This document shows positions 33,085 to 45,940 of a stretch of 64,000 nt of DNA, piece by piece (the stretch's first letter is position 1; every line of letters starts with the position of its first letter). Under the pieces are notes generated by a model. It saw only the letters and a program-made list of their open reading frames with translations. It searched no databases and was not told the origin of the DNA. The position numbers and the translations under genes are program-made. Source of the stretch: Mimachlamys varia (Eukaryota; Mollusca; Bivalvia; Pectinida; Pectinidae); the NCBI GenBank assembly GCA_947623455.1, contig OX392527.1, positions 55,224,401-55,288,400 on the forward strand, given 5' to 3'.

Positions 33085-33452
33085 TAAAATAACCCTAATA
33101 TACTTTCATAGTCAACATACAAGATGGCCGTCTGGATGGCCATACTTTTCCCTGGAGCAGTTCAAAAACTAGACCACTCACAACTAGGAACCAAACAGAA
33201 TATGCTTATGAATTTAATCCCTCCAGTACTTCTCAAGAAATAGCGATCACAAACTATCACAGTCAAAATCAGAGATAGCTCCCTGTCAGCGAATTTGTTT
33301 ATTGGATCTGTCCAAAAATGGACCATGCACAACTAGGCACCAACAGGAACCTACATATGAAATTGGAGAATGATCCATCAAGCACTTCTCAAGAAATAGC
33401 AGTAACAATCTCTTTATAACAAATCCAAAATGGCCGCCTGTCAGCCATCTAG
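33085..33452 (+). repeat. Class G tandem array (about 2 units)
   Basis: The unit begins ATAGTCAACATACAAGATGGCC and continues with CAAGTACTTCTCAAGAAATAGC blocks. It is paralogous to 31351-31700, but without the hAT MITE. Confidence 0.65.
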
Positions 33453-34993
33453 TTAAGGACGCTCGACCCTATGTAATACACAAGTTTTGTTTATCGTTTT
33501 GTGGTGATGTAGCTTCCTATTTGTGAACCTGGAATTTGAAAACGGGGTATCAAATTCGTTCTACACAGTGATATGTCGCAATGTCAATGGCGAGGTGAGA
33601 GGGGACGGTTCTTCAAATCAAGATTACGAGCAAATAAAGTATTATCACGACCACTCCTATTGCAAAACAACAACAAAAACGGATGTACACGATATTGACA
33701 CATGGTCGGACACTGAAAGCGACGGCAACAGTATATAAATAGAATCGGAATGTAGGCCTATAGTACCAGTACAACTGGCCATGGTTTCTCAAACTGGAGA
33801 AAGAGTCGGCGTGTGGTAGAATTATCCGTGTTGGCAGAACATTTACACAAGGGCTGTGCCTGGTGTCATTATATATGCACTATTATGCTGTTGAAAATAT
33901 AACACAGAACACCGGTAGTTGTTATGTTCTAAAATGTTTTAGGCTTGTACGCATTCACAGTGTGTATGTTATGTAAAAATACTACCCACTACAAAATATT
34001 CCTAATAGCATCAAGGGAGACAACCTACCATAGGCACAGTTTTACATCTAGTTTTCAATAAGTAATTATTGCAATGTCCAATGTAATATACAGGATCATT
34101 CAAAGGTTTTATGAACAAACACACACAAGCAAGACAACAGCACCGGGGGGCACATTAATATTTTACATCAAGCCAGTAATTAATTAGCTTTCAAGTCATT
34201 TCAATACAATGGAAAACGTGTGGAACAACTAACAGCTTCCTCACTGAGCATGCTTCCAAACGCAACATAATGTACATAGGTGAATAACATGCAAAGAGCT
34301 TAAGACACCAGATGTTGTTTATATTTATATATCTGTACAGGAAAAAACGGGATTCACCTTTAGTAACAGACATAAATTTGTTCGTGTTTACTACAAAGTC
34401 CTTGGCTCGCAAGCCTGTAGTAGAATTATGCAAGTACTCAACACCAATAACAAGAACATTGATGTGGCCATATAGTTATGCGAAGATGAAGACATTTGTA
34501 ACGTTGGATTGTTTAGCTGTTAAAGCTTTGCAGACGTAGTACAAATATTATAGCAGCACTGCATTGAGGCAAATTGGGAGTGGTAGAGACTTGGCAGATG
34601 TAAGCTATTACACCTCCCGTATTACTACAGTAAATAACGAACTACATAACCAAAACACATCCTCCTGTCTCATCTGCCAAAAAATGACTTACTCCAGTCG
34701 TCTGAATGGAGATTTCACTTACAAAGCTACAGTTGTGCAGATGGATTACCAGCCACCTACTTGATACCGTACATACAAACATACTAAGTCTAGTGGTACA
34801 TTATTGTAACTGTTGTCAGGTACTCGCAACATCCCAAAATATTCATTGTTAGGGACTTAAAACTTTTTTCTTGTGGTTTATACTGTCAAGAGATTCACAG
34901 CAGATTCTTCCATGCATTGTCAAAGCCTCGTTATCAAAGACTCTCAATCTTAACAGCAAAACAGAACTGGGCCATCGTCTGACATCATAGCCA
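33453..34993. other. No gene recognised
   Basis: The ORF 33523-33738 (plus, 71 aa; acidic, Asp/Ser-rich C-terminus) has no recognisable domain and no splice or homology support. The rest is AT-rich and without visible repeats. Confidence 0.4.
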
Positions 34994-35002
34994 ACTAGGT
35001 CA

Positions 35003-36203
35003 ACCCCGTAATTTCTCGCATATAGTGCACACTCTCGTACAGTGCGCAGGTATTTTTTTGGGGGTGCAAAAATGAAAAAAAAAAAAAAAATCTTGAAAAA
35101 AAAAAAAAAATTGAAAAAAATGTCAAGCCGGAATGATAGCCCCAACCAGGTAAGTCGCCATTTAAGGTGAATGAAACAAACACCTTTGAATAGGAAACTT
35201 TGAAAACATAACACAATGCCTCGTTAATTAGGCTTGACATTGATTGATTGACACCTCGCGTGAGTTACGGGTGAAGACAGCAGCGAAGGCACAGGCCTAA
35301 TACAGATATTGAAATAAACGATGTTTTCATGGCAATACATTCATAAATTATTCAATTAAATCTTACATAAGACTTAATCTTCCACATTTTCTATAAAATA
35401 AACAATTTGGGAGTCTTTGTGCATCTAGACATTGATAGAGTCAGCAGTGTACTGGGTTGACGGATGCACTAAAAGCAGTCACTCAATCAGGGCCGACGAG
35501 GACCGCATACAGCCGAATTTGTTAGACATAAAAAACACAAACTCTTTGTGATTTCAGCATTTTTTCTTTGAAAAGAAAATATGGATATGTATTGGTCCCT
35601 AAATGTTTATTTTCCAAACTCTAACTGTTATTGTTACCAGTTCAACTCGCATGTTTGCGACTCTGTTGGTTACTGCCAGGTATTAATATTACGCGACCTT
35701 CACTCTTTGCAATACACAAACTGGCGAACTTCCTATGTCGTTCTTGACACATTTCTACCGTCATGATTGAATTGTCCAGTATGATTTTACACAAGAAAGG
35801 CATTTTTAACATCAAAGTGCTAACAGCGATCTAATTCTTCGGTATTTATCACCATATGCCCTGTGATAATGTACAATGTAGCGTCAATACAATCTCGACC
35901 TGAGCGTTTAGGCTACTTTCCTCGAGTTTATTTACGAGATCCTATCGTATTGTATGGCTATTATAATTGCAACTTTTCATGGTTGTAAAAAGATAATGCA
36001 AATCAGGAATTCTTTAACAAAATATCAACTGTTAACTACCGCGAGGATATTTCAAGTCATTCTGAAAATCTACGAAAATTTAATGATACATGATCGCGAC
36101 CAAGTCAAGGTTTTTGCTTGTTCTTGCATATAGTGCGCACCCCTTCTTGACACTTTTGATTTTCCCTAAAAAAGTGTGCACTATACACGAGAAATTACGG
36201 TAG
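35003..36203. mobile_element. Probable DNA transposon remnant with CCGTAATTTCTCG inverted ends
   Basis: Left end CCCCGTAATTTCTCGCATAT then AGTGCACAC; right end, as reverse complement, TACCGTAATTTCTCGTGTAT then AGTGCACAC. The flanks ACTAGGTCA (34994-35002) and ACTAGGACA (36204-36212) are an 8/9 match, possibly a 9-bp duplication. Subterminal CAGTGCGCAGG / ATAGTGCGCACC copies occur on both sides. Long A-runs at 35072-35111. No transposase; ORF 35581-35766 is unrecognised. Confidence 0.65.
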
Positions 36204-36560
36204 ACTAGGACATTCAAATGATTGCAATCTTACTTAATACTGTAAATTGCCTTTATAGCATGACCATATATAGTCCATCAAATCATCCTTAAAATAGCCT
36301 TTGATGTAGTTTATAAAGCTTAATTATGTAAGGTTGCAATGTCAAGAGTTATATATAATTTACAAAAGCACTTAATTTTTACCCAACATTACGCTCATTA
36401 TATTTGGCATCATCACGGTACACAGAAATGGAAAAAAAAATCAGAAACGTTGAAATTAAGATTCAAAACTGATTGTGTGGCGTGTATTTTAGGCAAAAAT
36501 TAATTTAAACAGAACAGAACTTAACGTTCACTTGAGTTTTGATGTAATAGTACCAATGAC
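36204..36560. other. No gene recognised
   Basis: AT-rich, no repeats seen. Confidence 0.35.
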
Positions 36561-36569
36561 TACATATCT

Positions 36570-37114
36570 GGGTCTGGAGAAGAAGATTGTTGATATTTTA
36601 GCCAATTTGACCCTTTTGAGCCCCTCCCCACTGCCCCGCCAGTGGGCCAGAGTCAAAATTCTTCTTAAGTCAAACCGTCATCTCCTGGTTTTAATTCCAA
36701 CCAAGTTTCAATTATCTACAACTGAAAATGAACAAAATATATCAAAAAGTCAAATAAGTCTTTTCCTCTATTTCCCCTATTTGGCCCCGCCCCTCTGGCC
36801 AAGGGGGGTCAGATGCACCATTTATACAAAATTGAATCCCCTTTATTTAATGTTACTTCAGACCAAATTGGACAATATCCTGTCATTCCTACAGAAGAAG
36901 GAATTTAAAGAATTTACTATATTTTCCCTATTGGCCCTTGCCCCTCAGGCCCTAATGAGGTTAGATAAACCAATTATACACAATTTAATCCCCTTCACCC
37001 AAGGATGTTTCTGGCCAAATTTGGTCAAATACTGTTGTGTGGTTCAGGACTAGTAGGGATTTCTAAGAAAAGTTGACAGACGGACAACAGACGATGGGCC
37101 AGGTGAGCTAAAAA
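36570..37114 (+). mobile_element. Degenerate class A fragment (body-1 units, 3' arm of tail only)
   Basis: Three diverged body-1 units carry TTGGCCCCGCCCCTCTGGCC and ATTTATACAAAATTGAATCCC. They end in GACAGACGGACAACAGACGA and GGGCCAGGTGAGCTAAAA. The 5' hairpin arm has been lost. The 173-aa ORF 36532-37053 across it is a repeat translation and not a gene. Confidence 0.6.
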
Positions 37115-39229
37115 TGTTTTTCAACATCAAACTGTCATCTCCTGGTTATTATTCAAACCAAATTTAAATTATGTCCAACTGAAAACTACAACTGTCATTC
37201 GTAGGATAACTAATATCCCCCCACAGATGCTGGTTGTTTATAATCCTTTACTGATCTCGACGGTCAACCAACACATTAACCCTTTGCCACATACAAGCTT
37301 ATGAAAACCAGCACTGTGCATCATTGAAGAAATCATACAATGTTTGTTGTGAACATTGTTGCAGCATGAGCCATTTCAGAGTACCATCTCAATGGCACAT
37401 TTTGTTGAATTTTACAGAGATGAAGTGTTCAGCTTTAAAGTTGATTTTTGAAGCTGATCTGTTTATTTTTGACAAATTTTGTTGTAATGGAGTATATTCA
37501 GAATTAATAAAAGTTTACTTTGGTGCATTTTCCAAGAAAATTCGACCAAAATTGAAACTTCAAAAATCACATTTAAAACCTGTATGGTAAAAATTAGAAA
37601 ACGAAATCAATGATGTCTCTATCATAATATTTTTGTTGTTGTTTTTTGTTTGTTTAGCAGTGAATTAAACTTGAAAAAGTTCCAGGCAGTCAACTGTTCC
37701 TTAATACACGTCTACATACCAAAAATATTAATTTTTTATTGGGTTCTAATCGATGTAAAATGACATTTTTCCCACATGATGTCCGTCAGTAAATAACTAA
37801 CATATCAGGGTCTCCATATCAATGTCCATGATTAATATATTTAACAATAAACATAACATTTGCCTCATCAGTATTTCATATAAAAAATATACGTTTATGG
37901 TCATATTTCTTATGAAAGGCTTCAAAGTGAAATCAGCAGTATCTCATTCATGTTTAATTATTTTTTTATCATTCCGACATTTTTATTTTGTCAGTCAACA
38001 CATGGAAAATGTTGATTCTGGAAACGTTAGTCTAAGTGGCAATTCACACGATGTTTTTTCAACAATAAAAATCACAACGATTCAATATTGTATAATAGAT
38101 TAATGTATCGCAAATATATTAAATCGTATTAGCGTATATTAAATCGGATAAATATTTTTTATTTCCGACTCCGACTTGCGTTATTTCTTCTTTCGGTTTC
38201 TGTCCGCTGGCTCACATTACCAGGTTTACATCTTGCGTAACAAATCGTCTGTTTTCACTAAAAGACAATTCAAAATAGAAAACTCAGTTTGAAATTAATT
38301 TTATAGAAGTTTTGCAGGAAGTTAGGCTACCAACTCTCTCATAAAAACATCGTTATTAACACTGAAACTCACGGCTTCGATCTGAAGCTCTGCCAGGCTG
38401 TACTGTAATGGCGGCGGTACGGCAACTTCAAACTCAATCGTGAATAATCATCCTTTCTTTGCGATTTTCCCGATAAAAGATCTTGATTATCAGTGTCCGT
38501 AATTGCATGACTACAGCTCTAGAACAGTTGAATAAACTGTCTTTCATTAATTACAAAAACCGTCTGAAAACAAATGTTAAACTGAAGCATGCTGTGTCTG
38601 TTTATCGCTAACATGTTCGCGGTCAGCGCCATGCGTGACCCCAACTTTCTGCGGTAATTCCTCAAATCTTTTAATAGTAAACATATGCTGATTTTTCATT
38701 CATTACAAGCCTGGGTTATTTTTATTTATGACGTCAAATTCTGTCAAACTTTATGCGAAAATATTCAGACATGCTTTCGTCATGGAGTTTCCGACTTGAT
38801 TGATGAAGCCAAACGTTCATACCATACACAATTTTTTAATAAGACCACAAAGTGATTAGAAATCAGTCATAATTTTATTACAAACCAAGCCATAAGTATG
38901 TGTGGTAGTGACACAATGAAAACATCCTAATATCGATCTACCTGAGTGATAGAAAGTATTCAAACGTAAAGCTAATTAACCTGCATGTACAAACTGGAAA
39001 ACTGAAAATACCCTTATGTCTGTAAATAGAACACTTAAAAGAGTGCCTCGATCTCCAAAAACAGAGCAATAAGGCGATATTGTCGAGGGAAATATTAAAG
39101 GATGTGGCAGATGGCAGTATGCGAGGGTGGCGAACTTAACGAGGGAATTATATAGGAGGGAAATCCATTCTAGGGGTTTAGGTGGCGGTATGCGAGGTTG
39201 GCGGTATATTCAGGTGGTGATAGGTCAAG
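37115..39229. other. No gene recognised
   Basis: ORFs 37324-37590 (88 aa) and 37822-38103 (93 aa) have no known motif. About 38400-38450 contains TAATGGCGGCGGTACGGC, a GC-rich island of about 30 bp in an AT-rich background, but no coding frame follows. Confidence 0.4.
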
Positions 39230-39421
39230 AGTACACTGTATTTTGACCCCTTTTGAGTCCCTCCCTCAGGCCTCTAGGGGGTTAGGACCATAAAGTTCAC
39301 ACTTCTGGTGCATCTGTGGCTAGGGAAGGTTCCTGTCACATTTCATTCAGATTGGTTCAGGGGAGTTGAAAATGTAAATTGATTAGAAAAGGTCACTTGA
39401 GACTTTGTATCAGGAGACCTT
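39230..39421 (+). mobile_element. Class E end (single unit plus degenerate hairpin)
   Basis: TTTTGACCCCTTTTGAGTCC unit, then GATTAGAAAAGGTCACTTGAG and the hairpin AGGTCACTTGAGAC TTT GTATCAGGAGACCT. It supplies the uninterrupted comparison for the Mutator-like insert at 32485. Confidence 0.55.
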
Positions 39422-39985
39422 ATAAAGCTAACAAAGTGAAGCCCAGAGAGATGATATAACAGCCAATGTATCTTATTGGACAATATGGGGCTCATAATTC
39501 AAGCTTGTAGCAGACACTGTTAAAGTAATTAACCAACTAAGTAGTGCCTCTGATATGTATAAACAAGCCATGAAATTTAGGTCAGAGCTTTGTAGATGTG
39601 TGCGAAACACCTGTACACCAAACCAGTGGTTCCTCTGATGTATGGCAGACACAGGCAGGTGATTGCCATATGAAAGCACCAACATGAATTATTACTTGTA
39701 CTTGTAATCACTTAAGAAGCAAAAACAAAAGGAATCTTGATTTACTATTATCTCACTAATTACAGAGAATAATATTTCTTTAATGAAAGCTTGCAGATAT
39801 AATGAGTAACCCATCAGACTATACGGAACCGGTCTATCATGAAACCTGTCTAAACCAAACAGAAGTAGATAAGTCTATATTTTTTGTGTACAGGTATGTC
39901 TATTAAGAATACAGGTTGCCAGAAAGCATATGTTTGACTTACAAAGACCACATAGTTATACTGGACAGGTTTGCAATTTACAAAT
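39422..39985. other. No gene recognised
   Basis: ORFs on the minus strand (39473-39685, 39850-40044) show no known motif; the second overlaps a class A head. Confidence 0.4.
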
Positions 39986-39988
39986 AAA

Positions 39989-40982
39989 ACAAGAGGCCCA
40001 ATGGGCCTGCATCGCTCACCTGGTATCAATCTCTTCCGACTCATATTATAGTGTAAACCTGAAGTCGCCTAAAATCTTTTATTGTAACACATTCAGAAGA
40101 ACATGTTAAGATTTAAACATACTTTACCCCTGTTACCGTGTAAGACAACGTCAATTTCATTTGCAAATTTTGTTTGGCTTCATCCAAGGAAGCTACCAGC
40201 CAAGTATCATGTCTCAAGGCCTTTGAGTTTATCAGAAGAAGTTATTGAAAGGTTTTAACAGATTTGACCCCTGTGACTTTGAATATAAGTCAAGGTCATT
40301 TATTTTCTCAAACTTTGTCAAACTTCATCCAAGGAACCTTTCAGCTAAATATCATGCTTCTAGGGCTTCTGGTATTTCAGAAAAAGTCGTTTGAAAGTTT
40401 TCAACAGATTTGAGCCCTGTGATCTTGAATATCAATCAAGGTCATTTCTTTTCTCAAATTTTGTCGGGCTTCATCCAAGGAACCTTTCAGCAAAATATCA
40501 TGCTTCTAGGGCTTTTGGTATTCAGAAGAAGTCGTTTGAAGATTTTAACAGATTCGACCCCTGTGACCTTGAATAATACATCAAAGTCATTTCTTAAATT
40601 TTGTCAGGCTTCATCCAAGGAACCTTTCAGCCAAATATCATACTTCTAGGGGTTTCGGTTTATTAGAAGAAGTTGTTTAAAGGTTATAATAGATTTGACC
40701 CCTGTGACCTTGAATATGGGTCAAGATCGTTTCTTTTTGCAAACTTAATTCAGCTTCATCCAGGGAGCTACCAGTCAAATATGAGGTCTCTATGCCTGAA
40801 GGTATTTCAGAAGAAGTTGTTTGAAGGTTTCGACATTTTTGACCCCTGTGACCTTGAAAGTAGGTCAAAGTGATTTTTTTTTTTCGCAAACTTTGTTCAA
40901 CTTGTTCCAAGAAAACTAACAGTCAAATTTCATGTTACTAGGCCTTTCGGTATTTTAGAAGAAGTTGTTTTAAAGAAAAAAT
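39989..40982 (+). mobile_element. Class A element A6: head plus about 6 body-2 units, tail replaced by minisatellite
   Basis: The head ACAAGAGGCCCAATGGGCCT with CGCTCACCTGGTATCAATCTC is almost identical to the A3 head. Units of about 145 bp carry ACCCCTGTGACCTTGAATAT and TCAAGGTCATTTCTTTT. The final unit runs to TTAGAAGAAGTTGTTTTAAAG near 40970, where the tail would be expected, but a different tandem repeat starts. Confidence 0.7.
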
Positions 40983-41412
40983 TGTCGGGTGTTACACAAA
41001 TACTGATGAACTGTTATGAAGACATATTTACACCAGGTCTAGTTGTCGGGTGTTACACAAATACTGAAGAACTGTTATGACAACAAAGACACAGGAATTG
41101 TTTTACACCAGGTTTAGTTGTCGGGTGTTACACAAATTCTGATGAACTGTTATGACGACAAAGACACAGGAATTGTTTTACACCAGGTCTAGTTGTCGGG
41201 TGTTACACAAATACTGATGAACTGTTTTGAAGACATATTTACACCAGGTCTAGTTGTCGGGTGTTACACAAATACTGATGAACTGTTTTGAAGACATATT
41301 TACACCAGGTCTAGTTGTCGGGTTTTACACAAATACTGAAGAACTGTTATGAAGACAGTCTAGTCGTGGGGTGTTACACAAATTCTGATGGACTGTTATA
41401 ATGTTATGAAGA
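40983..41412. repeat. ~62-75 bp minisatellite, about 6.5 copies
   Basis: The unit TTGTCGGGTGTTACACAAAT - ACTGATGAACTGTTATGA - AGACATATTTACACCAGGTCTAG occurs with a longer variant containing CAACAAAGACACAGGAATTG. It starts exactly where the A6 body ends. Confidence 0.85.
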
Positions 41413-44085
41413 CAAAGTCAATCAGTTGAGTAGCTTATATTTCATGGAAACATTTACAGACAGTTAGATTTGAAGTTTATGTTGGGCGGACACCACAGCA
41501 GCCGTACAATTTAAACTGTGTTTAGCAGAAACAGTAAAGGGTAAATGTCAGATACGGATTTGAAATGTTGTAAAAACAAATCATGCAAGCAGCATATAGA
41601 AAGTCAAATATTTGTCAAATCGCCATAGTTTTTTTTTTTTGTGAAACACCATGCTCAAATCTTTAAGATTGCAATGGAACCAGTCCTAACAACTAAGATA
41701 AACACTGGAAAATTTGATTTTTAAAATTGTATTTCCAACCTACAAATGTACAAAGATTTCTATAGTAGCTTTCATAGATCCTTCATGAAATTCACAATAT
41801 CCTGACTGTCCCTACAACTTTGGAAGCATTCATATATATTTGGAAAATCTGCAAAGGGGTTCGCTGAAATTCTTTTTCTATATATATCTTGATTGAAGAT
41901 TAAGGTTTACATGATCACTGATGTTGTTGTTCTGTTGAAGGCCCCGACAACTTTGACATACATATAAATATCTGGAAAATTTTGTTGATGTTTTGATGGT
42001 CCCAAGAACTTTGACATCTCAGCAGCTCAAACATAAGAAAGGTTAACTCCACAGTGTTAGGGATAGTGAGGGCAGAGAGTGGTGTGTAAAATACCTACAG
42101 ACCAGCACTGTCATTCTGACTTACTTTCACACAAATCATTCTACAAAACTGTTTTTTATTAACACGACTTCGCTCACCTATACACTGTACCAACCAGGTA
42201 TATAAGGGCACAAAGGTCACAGCCTTACAGCCAACCAATCTTCTGTTGGAGTGGGGTTATCAAGTAGATTTCTTGCAATCTTCTTTTACACAAAATCACC
42301 TTCATTGGAACACCCATGACTGATATCTTTAAAATCACTTTTATTTTTCTCTACTTCTGTCCTAAAATGAGTCAACTGCCCAATAAAACAAGGGCAGATC
42401 TGATCTTGTTACTCTCAATAACTTTTTGCATCTTTCAATTAAAGTTTTTCATGATATTTTTGTGACTCTTAAAATTATCATTTAAGTCAACGAAACCTAT
42501 ATGAATGAGCATACCTATGGACATTTTTCAGAACATGAAATATTAATCTATAGATTTTTCTGATAATTATTGACCTCATTCTCCTAAAATATTTGTTTGA
42601 TCAAGTCAAAGTAATCAAGCACAATCCCCATTATTCCAGATCTACTGAATTTATAATGCTGACATTTTCTTGTCCATACATCCTATCCATGTTGATTAAG
42701 TTTGTTGTGTAATATTGACAGTTGCCAGGCAACAACCAACAATACGCACCACTTGATGCGCTTGGGAGTTATCAGAGAAACAGGAGTTACGGAAGGTAAA
42801 TGACAGTCCGAATGGAAACTATTCCTGAAAGTGAAATTTCCGCGTCTTTTGAATAGGCGGTGTTATAATTTGACGGGTTAAATTTTGGCGATCTATATAC
42901 AGACCCGCCAAATTATAGCCCCCCTAAAATTTCCCTCTATACGGTAGTATGTTGTAATACATCGGCCTGACAAGCTATACATATACATTTGTAGTACCTA
43001 TAGCTTATTTTTGAAGGTTTGAAAATTTACAAAAGCTTATTACTGGTACACATTTTTTTGCAAGGATTTAAGTAAGTTAGATGAAGAGTTGAACATTTTT
43101 AGATTCCTGCATCAATGCTGAGTGTCTATGATTGCAATACACTATGGGGGACATCTGTTTAACTATCCTATCATTCTTTCCAACGAAAAGTGCAAAACAA
43201 TGAAAATCATTTGCAAGATGTTATGCTTTCTTGAAATATCGTTAAGTATATCCCTTGCAGACACTAACAAATGTACTTCGGCCTTTTAGGGAATTGGCCT
43301 TTATACAGAGTTGGTCATACAGCACAGGCGTTTTAATACAATTTATGGTAGGCTTACAGACGGTCAAGGGTGCTCAAGTACATATGCAAACAAGAAATGA
43401 AATATCCAGGAGACATAGGTGATCGACAGTCTGCGTTTTGAACAGGTGAAACACTACTGCAGTACAGGACCACAGGCGGAGTGTGGGAAAGCCGTGGGTT
43501 GCTAGGAAAGATTACTGGTGTTGACACCCACCATTGTTTATGTGTAGTTACAGTAATCGGTGATAAGTGGTCTGCACCAATGTGTCCATCCTCCACATAC
43601 ATGTGGTCACGCAATATAGTAACTTCCACCAAATTCCTTGCCTTTGTAAAGTTTTAAATCCAGGCAAACTCAATCTATTTTCTTAAGTCACAGAGCAGAA
43701 GTGTTATTCTCACATTATACATGTAAATACCTGACCGATATATCAGCATGTTGTTATATAATGTCTACCTGGTATAAACCACACAATGAGTTTATGTGGT
43801 TTATACCCTTTGGTGTATACTATTCTGTCAAGGTCTTTATATGACCCAGGAAATGTGTAGAGATTTATGATATCATCTGTCTAGGTTTTGATGATGCAAT
43901 AACAAGGTCAAGAGGGACCATCCTTATATAAAGACATTCTAACAGACAATATACATACATTAGTGTCTTGGAAAGTGAAATTATACTTAAAATAAGCCTT
44001 CATGTCTGTAAATGTCTTTAAATTTGTGTCTTCATCTTACTCTCTGCCTTTAATATCTGTCCTAGTCAAACATAATTATCTTCAA
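41413..44085. other. No gene recognised; two small hairpins
   Basis: 42860-42930 can fold (GTGTTATAATTTGACGGG opposite CCCGCCAAATTATAGCCC) and is bordered by AGTGAAATTTCC / TACGGTA-type ends, like a decayed MITE. 43771-43807 is a perfect 13-bp stem (GGTATAAACCACA..TGTGGTTTATACC). The minus-strand ORF 43354-43632 (92 aa) is unrecognised. Confidence 0.45.
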
Positions 44086-44089
44086 TTGT

Positions 44090-45940
44090 TAAGTCCACCC
44101 AAGCCTCAACATCCTATCCCCTCTCAACATAGCCCCTCCAACCACCTCTCCACAACACCCATTCACTCTCCTCTCCACAACACCCATTCACTCCCCTCTC
44201 CACAACACCCCTCCAACCACCTCTCCACAACACCCATTCACTCTCCTCTCCACAACACCCATTCACTCCCCTCTCCACAACACCCCTCCAACCACCTCTC
44301 CACAACACCCATTCACTCTCCTCTCCACAACACCCATCCAACCACCTCTCCACAACACCCATTCACTCCCCTCTCCACAACACCCATTCACTCTCCTCTC
44401 CACAACACCCATTCACTCTCCTCTCCACAACACCCATTCACTCTCCTCTCCACAACACCCCTCCAACCCCCTCTCCACAACACCCATTCACTCTCCTCTC
44501 CACAACACCCCCCCAACCCCTCTCCACAACACCCATCTCATCCTCTCTCCACAACACCCATCCCATCCCCTCTCCACAATACCCATCCCATCCCCTCTCC
44601 ACAACACCCATCCCAACCCCTCTCCACAACACCCATCCCATCCCTTCTCCACAACACCCATCCCCTCCCCTCTCCACAACACCCCTTCACTCCCCTCTTC
44701 ACAACACGTCTCCAACCCCTCTCCACAACACCCAACTCATCCCCTCTCCACAACACCCATCCCATCCCCTCTCCACAATGCCCCTCCAACCCCTCTCCAC
44801 AACGACCCTCCAACCTCTCTCCACAACACCCCTCCAACCCCTCTCCACAACACCCAACTATCCCCTCTCCACAACACCCATCCCATCCCCTCTCCACAAC
44901 ACCCCTCCAACCCCTCTCCACAACACCCAACTCATCCCCTCTCCACAACACCCATCCCATCCCCTCTCCACAATACCCCTCCAACCCTCTCCACAACGAC
45001 CCTCCAACCCCTCTCCACTATACCCCTCCAACCCCTGTCTACAACATCCATTCCATCCCCTCTCCACAACACCCAACCCATCCTTTCTCCACAACACCCA
45101 CCCCATCCCCTCTCCACAACACCCAACCCATCCCTTCTCCACAACATCAAACCCATCCCTTCTCCACAACACCCAAATCATCCCTTCTCCACAACACCCA
45201 CCCCATCCCCTCTCCACAACACCCAACCAATCCCCTCTCCACAACACCCAACCCATCCCCTCTCAACAACACCCATCCCATCGCCTCTCCACAACACCCA
45301 ACCCATCCCCTCTCCACAACACCCAACCAATCCCCTCTCCACAACACCCAACCCATCCCCTCTCAACAACACCCATCCCATCCCCTCTCCACAACACCCA
45401 ACCCATCCCCTCTCCACAACACCCATCCCATCCCCTCTCCACAACACCCAACCCATCTCCTCTCCACAACACCCAACCCATCCCCTCTCCACAACACCCA
45501 TCCCATCCCCTCTCCACAACACCCATCCCATCCCCTCTCCACAACACCCATCCCAACCCCTCTCCACAACACCAAACCCATCCCCTCCCACAACACCCAT
45601 CCCATCCCCTCTCCACAACACCCAACCCATCCCCTCTCCACAACACCCAACCCATCCCCTCTCTACAACACCCATCCCATCCCCTCTCCACAACACCAAT
45701 CCCATCCCCTCTCCACAACACCCAACCCATCCCTTCTCCACAACACCCAACCCATCCCCTCTCCACAACACCCAACCCATCCCCTCTCCACAACACCCAA
45801 CCCATCCCCTCTCCACAACACCCAACCCATCCCCTCTCCACAACACCCAACCCATCCCCTCTCCACAACACCCAACCCATCCCCTCTCCACAACGCTCTT
45901 CCATCCCTTGTCCACAATGCCCCTCCACCCCCTACTATAC
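44090..45940. repeat. 25-bp minisatellite, about 74 copies
   Basis: The unit is CCCATCCCATCCCCTCTCCA + CAACA with CCAACCCATC, CCATTCACTC and CCTCCAACCC variants. CTCCACAACA recurs every 25 bp (45736, 45761, 45786). Strong strand asymmetry: the plus strand is almost free of G. As 25 is not a multiple of 3 and the unit has no stop in any phase, both strands are open for hundreds of codons; the 650-codon plus ORF (44002-45954) is a Pro/Ser/His/Thr 25-residue repeat with no other support. Early copies (before about 44500) are enriched in the CATTCACTC variant, later ones in CAACCCATC. Confidence 0.95.

Noticed and set aside
36532..37053. 173-aa ORF
   Set aside because: Lies over degenerate class A body units and ends before the element tail; no motif.
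45178..45928. Gly/Trp/Cys-rich minus-strand ORFs of 221-245 aa
   Set aside because: Complement of the same minisatellite.
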